Source: Alphaproteobacteria bacterium UBA998
Lineage (GTDB): Bacteria; Pseudomonadota; Alphaproteobacteria; Rickettsiales; UBA998
Direction of reading: 5' to 3'
DNA length: 24,284 nt
NCBI GenBank assembly: GCA_002291925.1
Contig: DBAY01000061.1
Location: 25,531-49,814 of the forward strand
The notes beneath the pieces were generated by a model, which was not told the DNA's origin, ran no database searches, and was given only the letters and a program-made list of their open reading frames with translations. Shown one piece after another: positions 8,369-15,658 of the stretch (position 1 is its first letter; every line of letters begins with the position of its first letter). The translations under genes and the position numbers were made by a program.

Positions 8369-8823
8369 ATGATCGCCGTGTGAGCCCCCATACGCAGCCG
8401 CCTTTGCCCTACGGTCATATGTCTCTGGACATGGCAGAACTGGCCATCACCACGTTTACAGAGCGTCTCGAGAGGACACTTGAGAAGCTCTACATGGAGT
8501 TAAACCTTGACGATGCGTCACTGCGGCTGAAAGGCCTGATGAATACGGCATCACTTACCATTCGCGGCGGAACTGTTCTAAACGGGTCGCAGAACCGCCG
8601 CTTCTACTGCCTTGAATCACCGCGCCGCGAAGTCTTGCCACGCCTCGAGCAGGCCATTTCCGAGTGGAGTGAGAAATGTGAGACGGGCGTCGTAGCTCCT
8701 ACCAAGGCAACTTATAAACCAGAGGAGCGAAAGCTCTGGGTGACGACGGAACATCCCTTCCTGCTGGGATTGATTCAGGAACGTCAGCCGCAACGCAAAG
8801 CCCCGCCGGGTTTTACCCGCTAG
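8338..8823 (+). pseudogene. Hypothetical protein, C-terminal part of a frameshifted gene
   Basis: An open frame of 161 codons counted from TTG 8338; the first ATG is at 8419 (MSLDMAELAITTF) and no Shine-Dalgarno is evident for either. The frame is open back to 8239, which fits a continuation of the gene starting at 8051. The predicted protein is helical, with LERTLEKLYMELNLDD and a conserved-looking C-terminal segment LWVTTEHPFLLGLIQERQ. No recognised domain. If the shift is real the gene may be dead or use recoding, but I see no classical slippery heptamer. Confidence 0.5.
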
Positions 8824-8865
8824 AGCCTTATTTCCCCCGTATCCCCTGCCCGTTAGCATCAGGCC

Positions 8866-9765
8866 ATGCGCAAGGCATGGCAGTTTCTGCGACACGTGGT
8901 AGGTGCGGTCCTCAAGGATGATTTGATGACCTATGCCGGGTTTGCGGCCTATTCGGCGCTACTGTCCATCTTTCCGTTCCTGATTTTCCTGGTGGCGCTC
9001 GCCGGGTTTGCCGGGGGTGAGGCCTTGGCGAACACGCTGGTGGAAAAAGGCTTCGCCCTGCTGCCGCCGCAGGTGATGCAAACGCTTGCCCCGCTGGTGC
9101 GCGAGACGCTGGACGCCCGCCATGAAGGGCTGCTCACCCTCAGCGCGGCGGGGGCGTTGTGGGTGGCCTCCTCCGGCATCGAGAGCCTGCGCACGGGCCT
9201 CAACGTGGCGCATCACCTGCGCGAGACGCGCCCCCTGTGGTGGCGGCGGCTGCAAGGGCTTGGCCTCGTGGTTGCGGGGGCGGCCACGGCGCTGCTGGCG
9301 GCGGGGCTGGTCATCGTGGTGCCGGTGGCGTTGCAGGCGCTGGCAGGGCTGCTGCCACTCGATGCGGCGGAGCGGGCATTGCTGGCCGTGGTTCGTTACG
9401 GGCTGGCGTTCGGGCTGCTCAGCGGGTTCATCCTCATGCTCTATCGCTGGCTGCCCAACACGCAATACCATATGCGCGAACTCTGGCCCGGCGCATGCGT
9501 GGCGGCGTTGCTCTGGCTGGGGCTGGCCAGCCTGTTCACGCTCTACCTCACCCATTTCGGGCGCTATGACAGAACCTATGGCAGCCTCGGCGGCATCATC
9601 GCCACGCTGGTGTTTTTCCATTTCTCCATCGCCGTAGTGCTGATCGGTGCCGAAGTCAACGCGGCGCGCCATGCCCGCGGCGTCAGGCCAACGGCCGCCA
9701 CTCGATCAGTAGCGCCTCATGATCGGAGAAAGATTGCGGGAGCACCCGCACATGCAGCCCGCTGA
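8866..9765 (+). CDS. YihY/BrkB family inner-membrane protein
   Basis: A 299-residue multi-pass membrane protein of the YihY/BrkB family (once misnamed RNase BN); its function is unsettled. Visible signatures are the N-terminal DDLMTYAGFAAYSALLSIFP (helix 1, typical of the family), ALWVASSGIESLRTGLN, the family motif YRWLPN, and YDRTYGSLGGIIATLVFFHFS near the C-terminus followed by the last helix ending at GAEVNAA. About six hydrophobic helices are apparent. The C-terminal tail after residue 270 is basic and overlaps the 3' end of the convergent gene by 83 bp. Start at ATG 8866 gives the usual N-terminus. Confidence 0.92.
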   Translation: MRKAWQFLRHVVGAVLKDDLMTYAGFAAYSALLSIFPFLIFLVALAGFAGGEALANTLVEKGFALLPPQVMQTLAPLVRETLDARHEGLLTLSAAGALWVASSGIESLRTGLNVAHHLRETRPLWWRRLQGLGLVVAGAATALLAAGLVIVVPVALQALAGLLPLDAAERALLAVVRYGLAFGLLSGFILMLYRWLPNTQYHMRELWPGACVAALLWLGLASLFTLYLTHFGRYDRTYGSLGGIIATLVFFHFSIAVVLIGAEVNAARHARGVRPTAATRSVAPHDRRKIAGAPAHAAR

Positions 9766-10447
9766 GCAGGCGCTCGCTGGCGAGGCATAAATCCACCGCC
9801 GCTCGGTAGCGGGCGAATTTGAACGTGGCCTCGCGCCCGCCACCCACCAGATTCAGCCCACCCCCTTCCATCAGCGGGGAGAGTTCACCCAGGCCGCGGT
9901 AATTATTGAAATCGCCCAGCACGATGACGTCCTCCCCCACCTCTGGTAGCCACGCGGCGACCTCGGCGAACTGGGCGCGGCGCGTGGGGGCGCGCAGCGA
10001 GAAATGACCGAAGAGAATGGGCGGGCAGCCTTCGGGGTAGAGCGCATAGACCAGCCGCTTGGTGCCCTCGCTTAGGTAGCGGCATTCGAAGTGCACCGGC
10101 GCCCGCGCCAGCCAGCCATTGCTCTTGCCGCGTGAGAGCGCCGCCGTATCAAGCCCGCGTCCCGTCCCGTACTTGTTGGTGGCGTGCGCGTAAGCGTAGG
10201 TGCCATCGCGCAGGAAATGCATCTGGTCGAAATAGCGGTTGTTGGAGGATCCCGCGTCAATCTCCGCAAGGCAGGCAAGGTCCACCTGATGCGCATGCAT
10301 CAGCGTGCGCAGCTGCTCCAGCGCTCCCTGCTGGATGTCGTGCGCGCAGCTCACATGCCTTGCCAGGCCGCGCACATGCTGGCGGAGACTGCCATCAATG
10401 TGACGGGCATAGCCAAGGTTGCTGAACAGGATGCGGAAGGGGGCCAT
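9683..10447 (-). CDS. Endonuclease/exonuclease/phosphatase family protein (YbhP-like)
   Basis: A 254-residue member of the metal-dependent EEP hydrolase superfamily. The open frame extends to 10522, but ATG 10447 (MAPFRILFSNLGYARH) is preferred: it has an AGGG Shine-Dalgarno formed at the stop of the upstream gene, and the domain starts at once. Catalytic-motif residues visible are N in FSNLGYA, E in LACLAEIDAG, H in FGHFSLRAP, DFNN in VIVLGDFNNYRG, and SDHEALLIEW at the C-terminus. In E. coli the similar YbhP is encoded next to the cardiolipin synthase ClsB (YbhO), and here too the gene starts 5 bp after a ClsB-like gene, so a role with phospholipid metabolism is likely. Its 3' end overlaps the convergent YihY gene by 83 bp. 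Confidence 0.86.
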   Translation of the reverse strand: MAPFRILFSNLGYARHIDGSLRQHVRGLARHVSCAHDIQQGALEQLRTLMHAHQVDLACLAEIDAGSSNNRYFDQMHFLRDGTYAYAHATNKYGTGRGLDTAALSRGKSNGWLARAPVHFECRYLSEGTKRLVYALYPEGCPPILFGHFSLRAPTRRAQFAEVAAWLPEVGEDVIVLGDFNNYRGLGELSPLMEGGGLNLVGGGREATFKFARYRAAVDLCLASERLLSGLHVRVLPQSFSDHEALLIEWRPLA

Positions 10448-10452
10448 GCGCC

Positions 10453-11562
10453 CTAGAGATAACGCCGGAAGGGCAGCACGACCTGCCCCAGCAGTTTCTG
10501 GTACCAGTGCCGGTTCTTCCATTCGCGGTAGGTGATTTCGCGGCTGCAGCGCATGTCTTCCTGAAAATGCCGCCGGAACTCCGCCACGATCGCAGGGTCG
10601 GTGGAGACGATGTCAGCCTCCTGGTTGCGGTAGAAACTCAGGCTGTCAACGTTGAAGCTGCCCACCGCCACGAAATCATCGTCGATGACGGTCGTCTTGG
10701 TGTGAATCATGCACTCCGTGTAGGAATAGACACGCGCCCCTCGGCGAATGAACTTTCCCGCTTCCAGCTTGCCCAGCGCATAGCTGATCGGGTTGCAGTG
10801 GCCGGAGGTCATAATGCTGACCTTCACCCCGCGCTCCAGCGCATCGTAGATGAGGCGGGTGAAGGACCGGGCGGGCACAAAATAGGGCGTCGTGATAAAC
10901 ACCTCGCTGCGCGCCCGCGAAAGCCGCTTGAGCAACTTGTCGCGCAGCTGGTGATTGCGGCGCGTCGGCTCGTTCACGAAGAGCGTGTGCTCCTTTTCCT
11001 TCTGAAAATCGGGAATGCGGGTATGGCACAGGCCGCGCTTGGTGTTGCCCCAGATGCTGTTGAAGGTGAAGCTCACCTCCTTCACCAGCGGGCCCACCAC
11101 CTTCACATGCGTGTCGCGCCACTGGCGCATGGATTCGTCGATGCACACCCCGCCCATGAACAATACCTCGTCGTCCACCACGGTGATCTTGCGGTGGTCG
11201 CGCGGAAAAATGCCGCAGGCTTGGCCCAGCTTCCACGGGCGAAGGGGATTGAAGAACAGCACATCCACCCCCGCGCGGCGCAGTTCCCGCTGCACCCACG
11301 GCGAGAGATAAAGCTGCACGCTGCCCAGCGTATCTGCCAGCAGTCGGACATACACCCCCTCCGCCGCCTTGCGCTTGAAGAGCTCGATGAAATCACGCCC
11401 CACCTTGCTGTAGGGCTTGAAGATGTACTGCTCGAAATCGATGGTTTTTTTCGCCGCCGCGCAGGCTTCGTACATGGCATCCCACGCATCGCCGGACGTA
11501 CGATAGAACAACCAGTCGGATTGGGAACTGGTAACTTCGGTGACAGGGTGCTGAGCTGGCAT
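10453..11562 (-). CDS. clsB: Cardiolipin synthase, ClsB-type (phospholipase D family)
   Basis: A 369-residue enzyme with two HKD half-sites: H123-x-K125-x4-D130 in DHRKITVVDDEVLFMGG and H287-x-K289-x4-D294 in IHTKTTVIDDDFVAVGS, each followed by the expected Gly/Ser-Asn segment (SFNVDSLSFYRNQEADI). It lacks the N-terminal membrane helices of ClsA, as in ClsB/YbhO. Expected to form cardiolipin from phosphatidylglycerol (with or without phosphatidylethanolamine) at the inner membrane. It starts at ATG 11562, 51 bp after the receiver gene and 5 bp before the YbhP-like gene, on the same strand, so these three may form one operon. The specific ClsB assignment rests on length and on the YbhP neighbour. 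Confidence 0.88.
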   Translation of the reverse strand: MPAQHPVTEVTSSQSDWLFYRTSGDAWDAMYEACAAAKKTIDFEQYIFKPYSKVGRDFIELFKRKAAEGVYVRLLADTLGSVQLYLSPWVQRELRRAGVDVLFFNPLRPWKLGQACGIFPRDHRKITVVDDEVLFMGGVCIDESMRQWRDTHVKVVGPLVKEVSFTFNSIWGNTKRGLCHTRIPDFQKEKEHTLFVNEPTRRNHQLRDKLLKRLSRARSEVFITTPYFVPARSFTRLIYDALERGVKVSIMTSGHCNPISYALGKLEAGKFIRRGARVYSYTECMIHTKTTVIDDDFVAVGSFNVDSLSFYRNQEADIVSTDPAIVAEFRRHFQEDMRCSREITYREWKNRHWYQKLLGQVVLPFRRYL

Positions 11563-11613
11563 TCTTTGAATGTCGCCCCGCGCTCATAAAATTGCGATGA
11601 CGGAGCGCTGCCC

Positions 11614-11988
11614 TTACGCCGCGAAGCGCTCAATCATCTGGGCCAGTTCGTCGACGCAGAGGGTTTTGGGCATGACGCTGTTCATGCCGACCTGGTGACA
11701 GCGCTCGCGCGCTTTTTCGTTGACGTCCGCGGTGAGGCCAATGATGGGCGTCGCGGGACGGTTGCGTCTCTCTTCCAGCTTGCGGATTTCCGCGCAGGCG
11801 CCGTAGCCGTCGAGCTTGGGCAGGTTCAGGTCCATGAACAGCAGGCTGTATTCCGCCACCTGCACCTTTTTCACCGCCTCCTCCCCCGTCTGGGCCACAT
11901 CACAATCATGGCCGAGCTGCTCCAGCAGCGTGGTCATGACCAAAATATTGGCGGGATAATCTTCGACGAGAAGGATTTTCTTGGTCAT
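11614..11988 (-). CDS. Single-domain response regulator (receiver only)
   Basis: A 124-residue CheY-like receiver without an output domain. The frame is open to 12033, but ATG 11988 (MTKKILLVEDYPAN) is chosen because the receiver fold starts there; GGAGG lies 11 bp upstream. Conserved residues are E9/D10 (metal), D53 phosphoacceptor in LLFMDLNLPKLDGY, T86 in IIGLTAD and K108 in VMPKTL. The motif DYPAN followed by GHDCDVAQTGEEAV resembles the receivers of hybrid kinases. No kinase gene is present in the window. It is likely transcribed with the ClsB-like gene 51 bp downstream. Confidence 0.9.
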   Translation of the reverse strand: MTKKILLVEDYPANILVMTTLLEQLGHDCDVAQTGEEAVKKVQVAEYSLLFMDLNLPKLDGYGACAEIRKLEERRNRPATPIIGLTADVNEKARERCHQVGMNSVMPKTLCVDELAQMIERFAA

Positions 11989-12090
11989 GGCAATAGTTAC
12001 CTCCAAAAGCGTAGGGCGTGATGCGTAAACCATGCATTAGTGAAGTTCAGTTTAGCATCATCCGTAGCGCTAGAGAAATAAACGTCTCAT

Positions 12091-12124
12091 AAAAAAGACG
12101 CAGGTATGACACCTGCGTCTTTTC
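12091..12124 (-). terminator. Rho-independent terminator
   Basis: GACGCAGGT (12097-12105) and ACCTGCGTC (12111-12119) form a 9-bp perfect stem with a 5-nt loop. It is flanked by A6 on the left and T4 on the right, so it reads as a terminator on both strands. The T6 tract on the minus strand, 23 bp past the stop of the PDVDV-repeat gene, makes it that gene's terminator and separates it from the receiver gene. Confidence 0.85.
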
Positions 12125-12146
12125 CCCTCGAAAGTCGAAAAATTCT

Positions 12147-12551
12147 CTAGCGACCGTCGTTGGCCTCACCTTCCGTGGCGCGGTTGACGCCCTCAGCGGC
12201 CTCATCGGCGGCGCTGCCTTCCGGAGCATCTACGTCAACGCCGGTCGGTACTTCAATGACACGCTTCTCGGTTTTCACGTTCACATCCGGCGCTTTCACG
12301 TCCACATCGGGGGCGCGCACCTGGCCTTTCACGTCCACGTCAACGTCCGGCAAGCGGCCATCCTGCGTTTTCTGCAGTTCATACTTCGGCAGGGCGCCCT
12401 TGTCCTGCACCGAAACGTCCACATCCGGAAGTGCGCCGTTATCACGCACATCCACACGGAAGAACATCGCCGCGATGGCGATGATGGCAAGGATGAGCAG
12501 GATGGTAATGGTCGTGCCTTTGCGGCTGTTATTGTGCGTCGTTCTATCCAT
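12147..12551 (-). CDS. Membrane-anchored protein with PDVDV repeats
   Basis: A 134-residue protein. The start is ATG 12551 (MDRTTHNNSRKG), preceded by GGAGG at 6 bp spacing, in preference to an upstream in-frame ATG. A basic N-terminus leads into one membrane helix (TTITILLILAIIAIAAMFF), then a hydrophilic, probably periplasmic domain built of short degenerate repeats, PDVDV/APDVDVK (at least five copies), ending in an acidic Ala/Glu-rich tail. Similar short PDVDV-repeat membrane proteins occur in other alphaproteobacteria; their role is unknown to me. It is monocistronic, with its own terminator downstream. Confidence 0.82.
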   Translation of the reverse strand: MDRTTHNNSRKGTTITILLILAIIAIAAMFFRVDVRDNGALPDVDVSVQDKGALPKYELQKTQDGRLPDVDVDVKGQVRAPDVDVKAPDVNVKTEKRVIEVPTGVDVDAPEGSAADEAAEGVNRATEGEANDGR

Positions 12552-12706
12552 TGATGTCCTCCAAACGTTAATTTCTGCTACCATGTGCTTCCACGCATAA
12601 GATAGACAGTCGGCAAGCGGTTGATTTAATCAACAATCTCTAAATCACCTCACTGCGCGGGTCTGTCCATGCTGACTGCTTATGAAACCCTCACTTAGCT
12701 AAAACC

Positions 12707-14455
12707 ATGACTTTGCATACAGGCTCGTTCTTCCTTCGCGGATGTCTGGTGGCCGGTTTGCTGCTGGCCGCGCTGGTGGCATGGGTGGCGGTGGTGCCGC
12801 CTTATGCATGGCTGGGCAATGAGCTGACGCGCATCGCGCAGCGGCAGGGTCTGCCTCTGGCGCAGCTGCGGCTCGACCGCGTCACCCCGCAAGACGTGGT
12901 GCTGCGCGATGTGATACTCGCCACCACGCCGCCGCTGATGCTGCCCTCCGTGCTGGTGCATGTGGACGCGCACCTGCTGAGCGAAGGCCGCATCGGCTCG
13001 GTGGAGATCGAGGGGCTGATGCTACCGCTGGAGGTGCAGGACAGCACGCTGAACGCACGCTGGCTTGAGGCACTCCGGCCTGCTGGGGAAACGGAGGCGG
13101 ATGCCCCTTTTCCCTTCCTGCATGCCGAAGCGCTAGACAGCCTGCCCTTGGATCATCTGCGCCTCACAGACAGCCAGCTTAATCTGAGCGGCGACGTGGA
13201 AGGCACGGTGCCGTTCGAGTTTGAACTAATGCGCACAACCGATGGGGCAAGCGCCCCACGCCTGCAGCTTCGTATGGAAAACGCAATTCTCCACGTGGCG
13301 GGCGCGGATCTGGCTTTGGGCCAAGCCAAGGCCACGGCCAGCTGGCAGGTGGCTCCGCAGGCATGGCAATTTTCCTTCTCCCTTGGCGGATTGAGTGGAT
13401 CCTACAAAGGCTTTTCGCGCCTCGTAAACATGGACATGCAAGGTAGCTGGGATGCAGATCGCCTGAGCCTAGCCGGCAATGCGAAGGATGCCACTGGTTT
13501 GCTGGAGCTGCGCGGAGAATACCGCCTTGCCAATTTGACGCGGGGGCAATCCTACCGCCTCGAATGCCCGGCCTTGCGCTTCGCACCCGGCAAGTTCCAG
13601 CCAGCGGACCTGTACCCTGCAGCGCTGGAATATATCAGCGCTGTTCAGGGAACGGTAGCCGCGGCCGTACAGGGTCAAACGGGTAAAAACGGCGCGTGGC
13701 AGCACAAGGTGACGCTACAGCTGGAAAATCTGGGCGGACTGGTGCACGCCATTCCGGTGCAGGGCATGGCAGGTGAGATTCAGGTGATGGCCCCGCCTTG
13801 GCGCACGGACGGGCTGCAAACCCTACACATCGCGCGCATTGGCGATGCCTCGCCGATGGAAGAGGCGGACGTGCGCTTCAGCTTCAAGAAAGACGTGCTG
13901 CGCATCCCCGAAGCGCGTGCCCGCTGGCTCGGCGGCGAAGTGGAAGCCGCGAAACTGCGCTTTAATGGGCAGAAGGTGCTTGAGACCGCTCTCACCGTGC
14001 GCGGGTTACCCTTGGCAGCGCTGCTGAGCGTAATGAAACAAGACAAGGTCGAAGCTACGGGCGAGCTGAACGGCACCGTACCGGTACGTTACGCCAATGG
14101 AAAGCTGCTGCTCCATGCGGGTGAGCTGACCGCCAGCGGCGGCCGCCTCGCCTACCGCGAGGTGGAGACCCTCATCCCCGGCGAAGGCACGGAGATGGAC
14201 ATGGTGCGCGCCGCGCTGAAGAACCTTAACTATGAAACGCTTCGCCTGACCATCGGCGGCCTCGGCGGCGAAGAGGCAGAACGCGTGATGCTTTACGTAG
14301 AGGGCAGCAACCCGGATTTGCTGGAGGGCAAACCCATCCACCTCACCGTCAACCTCACCGGCGATTTGATGGAGACATTACGCAGTTCGTTTCAGGCCTA
14401 TGCATCGCCGGAAAAACTGCTACAATCGCGCGGTGATGAAACGGTTGTTCCCTGA
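12707..14455 (+). CDS. ydbH: YdbH-like AsmA-type intermembrane phospholipid transport protein
   Basis: A 582-residue protein with one N-terminal membrane helix (about residues 10-32) and a long beta-rich periplasmic body, as in the AsmA-like YdbH/TamB/YhdP proteins that bridge inner and outer membrane and move phospholipids outward. It is shorter than E. coli YdbH. The C-terminal part (TGELNGTVPVRYANGKLLL, ASGGRLAYRE, LNYETLRLTIGGL) has the repeated short-strand pattern of this family's C-terminal region. The assignment is secured by the next two genes, which match YnbE and YdbL, giving the ydbH-ynbE-ydbL order known from E. coli. The start at ATG 12707 has a weak Shine-Dalgarno. The 3' end overlaps ynbE by 20 bp. 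Confidence 0.87.
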   Translation: MTLHTGSFFLRGCLVAGLLLAALVAWVAVVPPYAWLGNELTRIAQRQGLPLAQLRLDRVTPQDVVLRDVILATTPPLMLPSVLVHVDAHLLSEGRIGSVEIEGLMLPLEVQDSTLNARWLEALRPAGETEADAPFPFLHAEALDSLPLDHLRLTDSQLNLSGDVEGTVPFEFELMRTTDGASAPRLQLRMENAILHVAGADLALGQAKATASWQVAPQAWQFSFSLGGLSGSYKGFSRLVNMDMQGSWDADRLSLAGNAKDATGLLELRGEYRLANLTRGQSYRLECPALRFAPGKFQPADLYPAALEYISAVQGTVAAAVQGQTGKNGAWQHKVTLQLENLGGLVHAIPVQGMAGEIQVMAPPWRTDGLQTLHIARIGDASPMEEADVRFSFKKDVLRIPEARARWLGGEVEAAKLRFNGQKVLETALTVRGLPLAALLSVMKQDKVEATGELNGTVPVRYANGKLLLHAGELTASGGRLAYREVETLIPGEGTEMDMVRAALKNLNYETLRLTIGGLGGEEAERVMLYVEGSNPDLLEGKPIHLTVNLTGDLMETLRSSFQAYASPEKLLQSRGDETVVP

Positions 14456-14633
14456 GCCTGTACTGGCACTCTTGGCCCTCGCATTGCTGGCGGCCTGCAC
14501 ACCCCGCGTGGAAGTAGCTGCGCCGGACAAGCCCATCGAGATCAACATGAATATCAACATCCAGCATCACATCAAGGTCGAGATCGAGCGCGATCTCGAA
14601 AAGACCTTCGACAAGAATTCGGACATTTTCTAG
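14436..14633 (+). CDS. ynbE: YnbE-like outer-membrane lipoprotein
   Basis: A 65-residue lipoprotein. The start is taken as ATG 14436 (MKRLFPEPVLALL), inside the end of ydbH, giving a short signal sequence and the lipobox LLAAC with the acylated Cys at about residue 21. The mature part contains IEINMNINIQHHIKVEIERDLEK, alternating strand-like residues as in YnbE. In E. coli, YnbE is thought to stack as beta strands on the YdbH C-terminus and continue the lipid groove to the outer membrane. The 20-bp overlap with ydbH and the 9-bp gap to ydbL point to coupled expression. Confidence 0.9.
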   Translation: MKRLFPEPVLALLALALLAACTPRVEVAAPDKPIEINMNINIQHHIKVEIERDLEKTFDKNSDIF

Positions 14634-14642
14634 GAGCCTGCC

Positions 14643-14972
14643 ATGCGTTCCCTTCGTCTGCCCCTGTGTGGTCTCGCCGCGTCGCTGCTGTTTTCCAGCG
14701 CGGCCTGGGCGCTTGATTTGGATGCTGCCAAAGCGCAAGGGCTGGTGGGCGAGACGCCCAGCGGCTACATCGCCGCGGTCAGCCCCACGGCGGAAGCCAC
14801 AGCCCTGGTGGCCGACATCAACATGCGCCGCCGCGATGAATATCTGCGCATCTCGCAGGGCAATGGCCAGCCGCTCAGCGTCGTCGAGCAGCTCGCTGCG
14901 CAGAAACTGCTCTCCCGCGTTGCCCCCGGCGAATATTTCCGCAACGCCTCCGGCCAGTGGCAGCGCCGCTAA
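14643..14972 (+). CDS. ydbL: YdbL-like periplasmic protein (DUF1318)
   Basis: A 109-residue exported protein with a Sec signal peptide (hydrophobic core LCGLAASLLFSS, cleavage after AAWA, about residue 23). The mature domain LDLDAAKAQGLVGETPSGYIAAV and the following VADINMRRRDEYLRIS, AAQKLLSRVAPGEYFRNASGQWQRR match the DUF1318/YdbL pattern: a segment resembling the lipid-transport partner, then an NxxR helix and a GxY(F) C-terminus. In E. coli YdbL is proposed to restrain YnbE multimerisation. It is last in the ydbH-ynbE-ydbL operon; GGAG lies 6 bp upstream of its ATG. Confidence 0.92.
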   Translation: MRSLRLPLCGLAASLLFSSAAWALDLDAAKAQGLVGETPSGYIAAVSPTAEATALVADINMRRRDEYLRISQGNGQPLSVVEQLAAQKLLSRVAPGEYFRNASGQWQRR

Positions 14973-15022
14973 GGCGGTTTCTTGCAAGGAAAATCGGTAA
15001 TGTATTGTGATGACGGCGCAGT

Positions 15023-15098
15023 CGTCATTGCGAGCGTCTGCGAAGCAATCCAGCGGGCGCTTCTGGATGGCCGCGTCGCTGCGCTCCTCGCAATGACG
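15023..15098. repeat. Dispersed-type hairpin repeat (CGTCATTGCGAG...CTCGCAATGACG)
   Basis: Perfect 12-nt inverted arms CGTCATTGCGAG (15023-15034) and CTCGCAATGACG (15087-15098) enclose a second inverted pair, ATCCAG and CTGGAT. The arm sequence matches a hairpin repeat I recognise as widespread in intergenic regions of many bacterial genomes. The long gap after ydbL (14973-15310) is mostly this repeat, the next one and a weak terminator-like hairpin. Confidence 0.8.
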
Positions 15099-15115
15099 GC
15101 TTCAAATGCGTCATG

Positions 15116-15164
15116 CTGAACTTGTTTCAGCATCTTTCATGAACAGGTCCTGAAACAAGTTCAG
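15116..15164. repeat. Inverted repeat CTGAACTTGTTTCAG / CTGAAACAAGTTCAG
   Basis: A perfect 15-nt inverted pair (15116-15130 and 15150-15164) with a 19-nt loop, starting 18 bp after the previous repeat. The arm sequence is of a type commonly seen dispersed between genes in alphaproteobacteria. The two hairpins stand side by side in the intergenic region downstream of ydbL. Confidence 0.8.
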
Positions 15165-15251
15165 GGCGACGTACTTTTTACCCAACAACTCGACGATTTT
15201 TCCACCATATCACGCCTTTGCTCCCCTGCCTTGTGAGACCATCGAAAACTT

Positions 15252-15271
15252 AGCCCGTCGGGCTTATTTTT
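15252..15271 (+). terminator. Possible weak intrinsic terminator
   Basis: AGCCC-GTC-GGGCT hairpin (15252-15264) followed by TATTTTT. The stem is only 5 bp. It may end transcription from the ydbH operon ahead of the next small gene. Confidence 0.45.
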
Positions 15272-15310
15272 CCAAGAAACACAAAGCATAAACATTCCTT
15301 AGGCAACCGC

Positions 15311-15580
15311 GTGAAACATATCTGGCAATGGTGCTGCGCCGCCAATAATTTCGGTCGTAACAGTGGGGTGGGCGCATGCTTCTTTTTTGGCATCGAAGCG
15401 GTGCGCGAGTGGACGATGCTTGTGCTACTCCCCGCCATGGCGCACCCGTGGCTGCTCATGATGCTGGCTATCATCAGTACGCTGACCGGGCTGCACCACC
15501 GCCTGCAGCGCTACCGGGAACACCCCGTTGCGGTAGCGGAAGAGATTCAGGAAATCAGCCCCGCGCTTGTCTCGGCCTGA
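15311..15580 (+). CDS. Small hypothetical membrane protein
   Basis: An 89-residue frame starting at GTG 15311; there is no ATG near the 5' end (the first in-frame one is at 15416, MLVLLPAMAHPWLLMM). It contains one or two hydrophobic segments (ACFFFGIEAV and MLVLLPAMAHPWLLMMLAIISTLTG), then a basic/acidic tail. No family is recognised. The gene is supported only by an uninterrupted frame and an encoded membrane helix; the Shine-Dalgarno is poor (TTAGG). Confidence 0.45.
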   Translation: MKHIWQWCCAANNFGRNSGVGACFFFGIEAVREWTMLVLLPAMAHPWLLMMLAIISTLTGLHHRLQRYREHPVAVAEEIQEISPALVSA

Positions 15581-15658
15581 TTGCTTTCTCAAGCAAATCC
15601 CTTTACGGCGTGGCACACTTCGATTAAGTCAACAGCATTATCTGCCCCGGAGGCTGCC

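Noticed and set aside
8959..9672. Minus-strand 237-codon frame over the YihY gene
   Set aside because: Gln/Arg/His-rich antisense shadow of a membrane-protein gene; no start signal.
10507..11589. Long plus-strand open frame (360 codons) opposite the cardiolipin synthase gene
   Set aside because: The opposite strand has two perfect HKD motifs; this frame shows no domain and has shadow-like composition.
15003..15180. CRISPR array, considered because of the repeats after ydbL
   Set aside because: The repeats are two different inverted repeats, not regularly spaced direct repeats with spacers.
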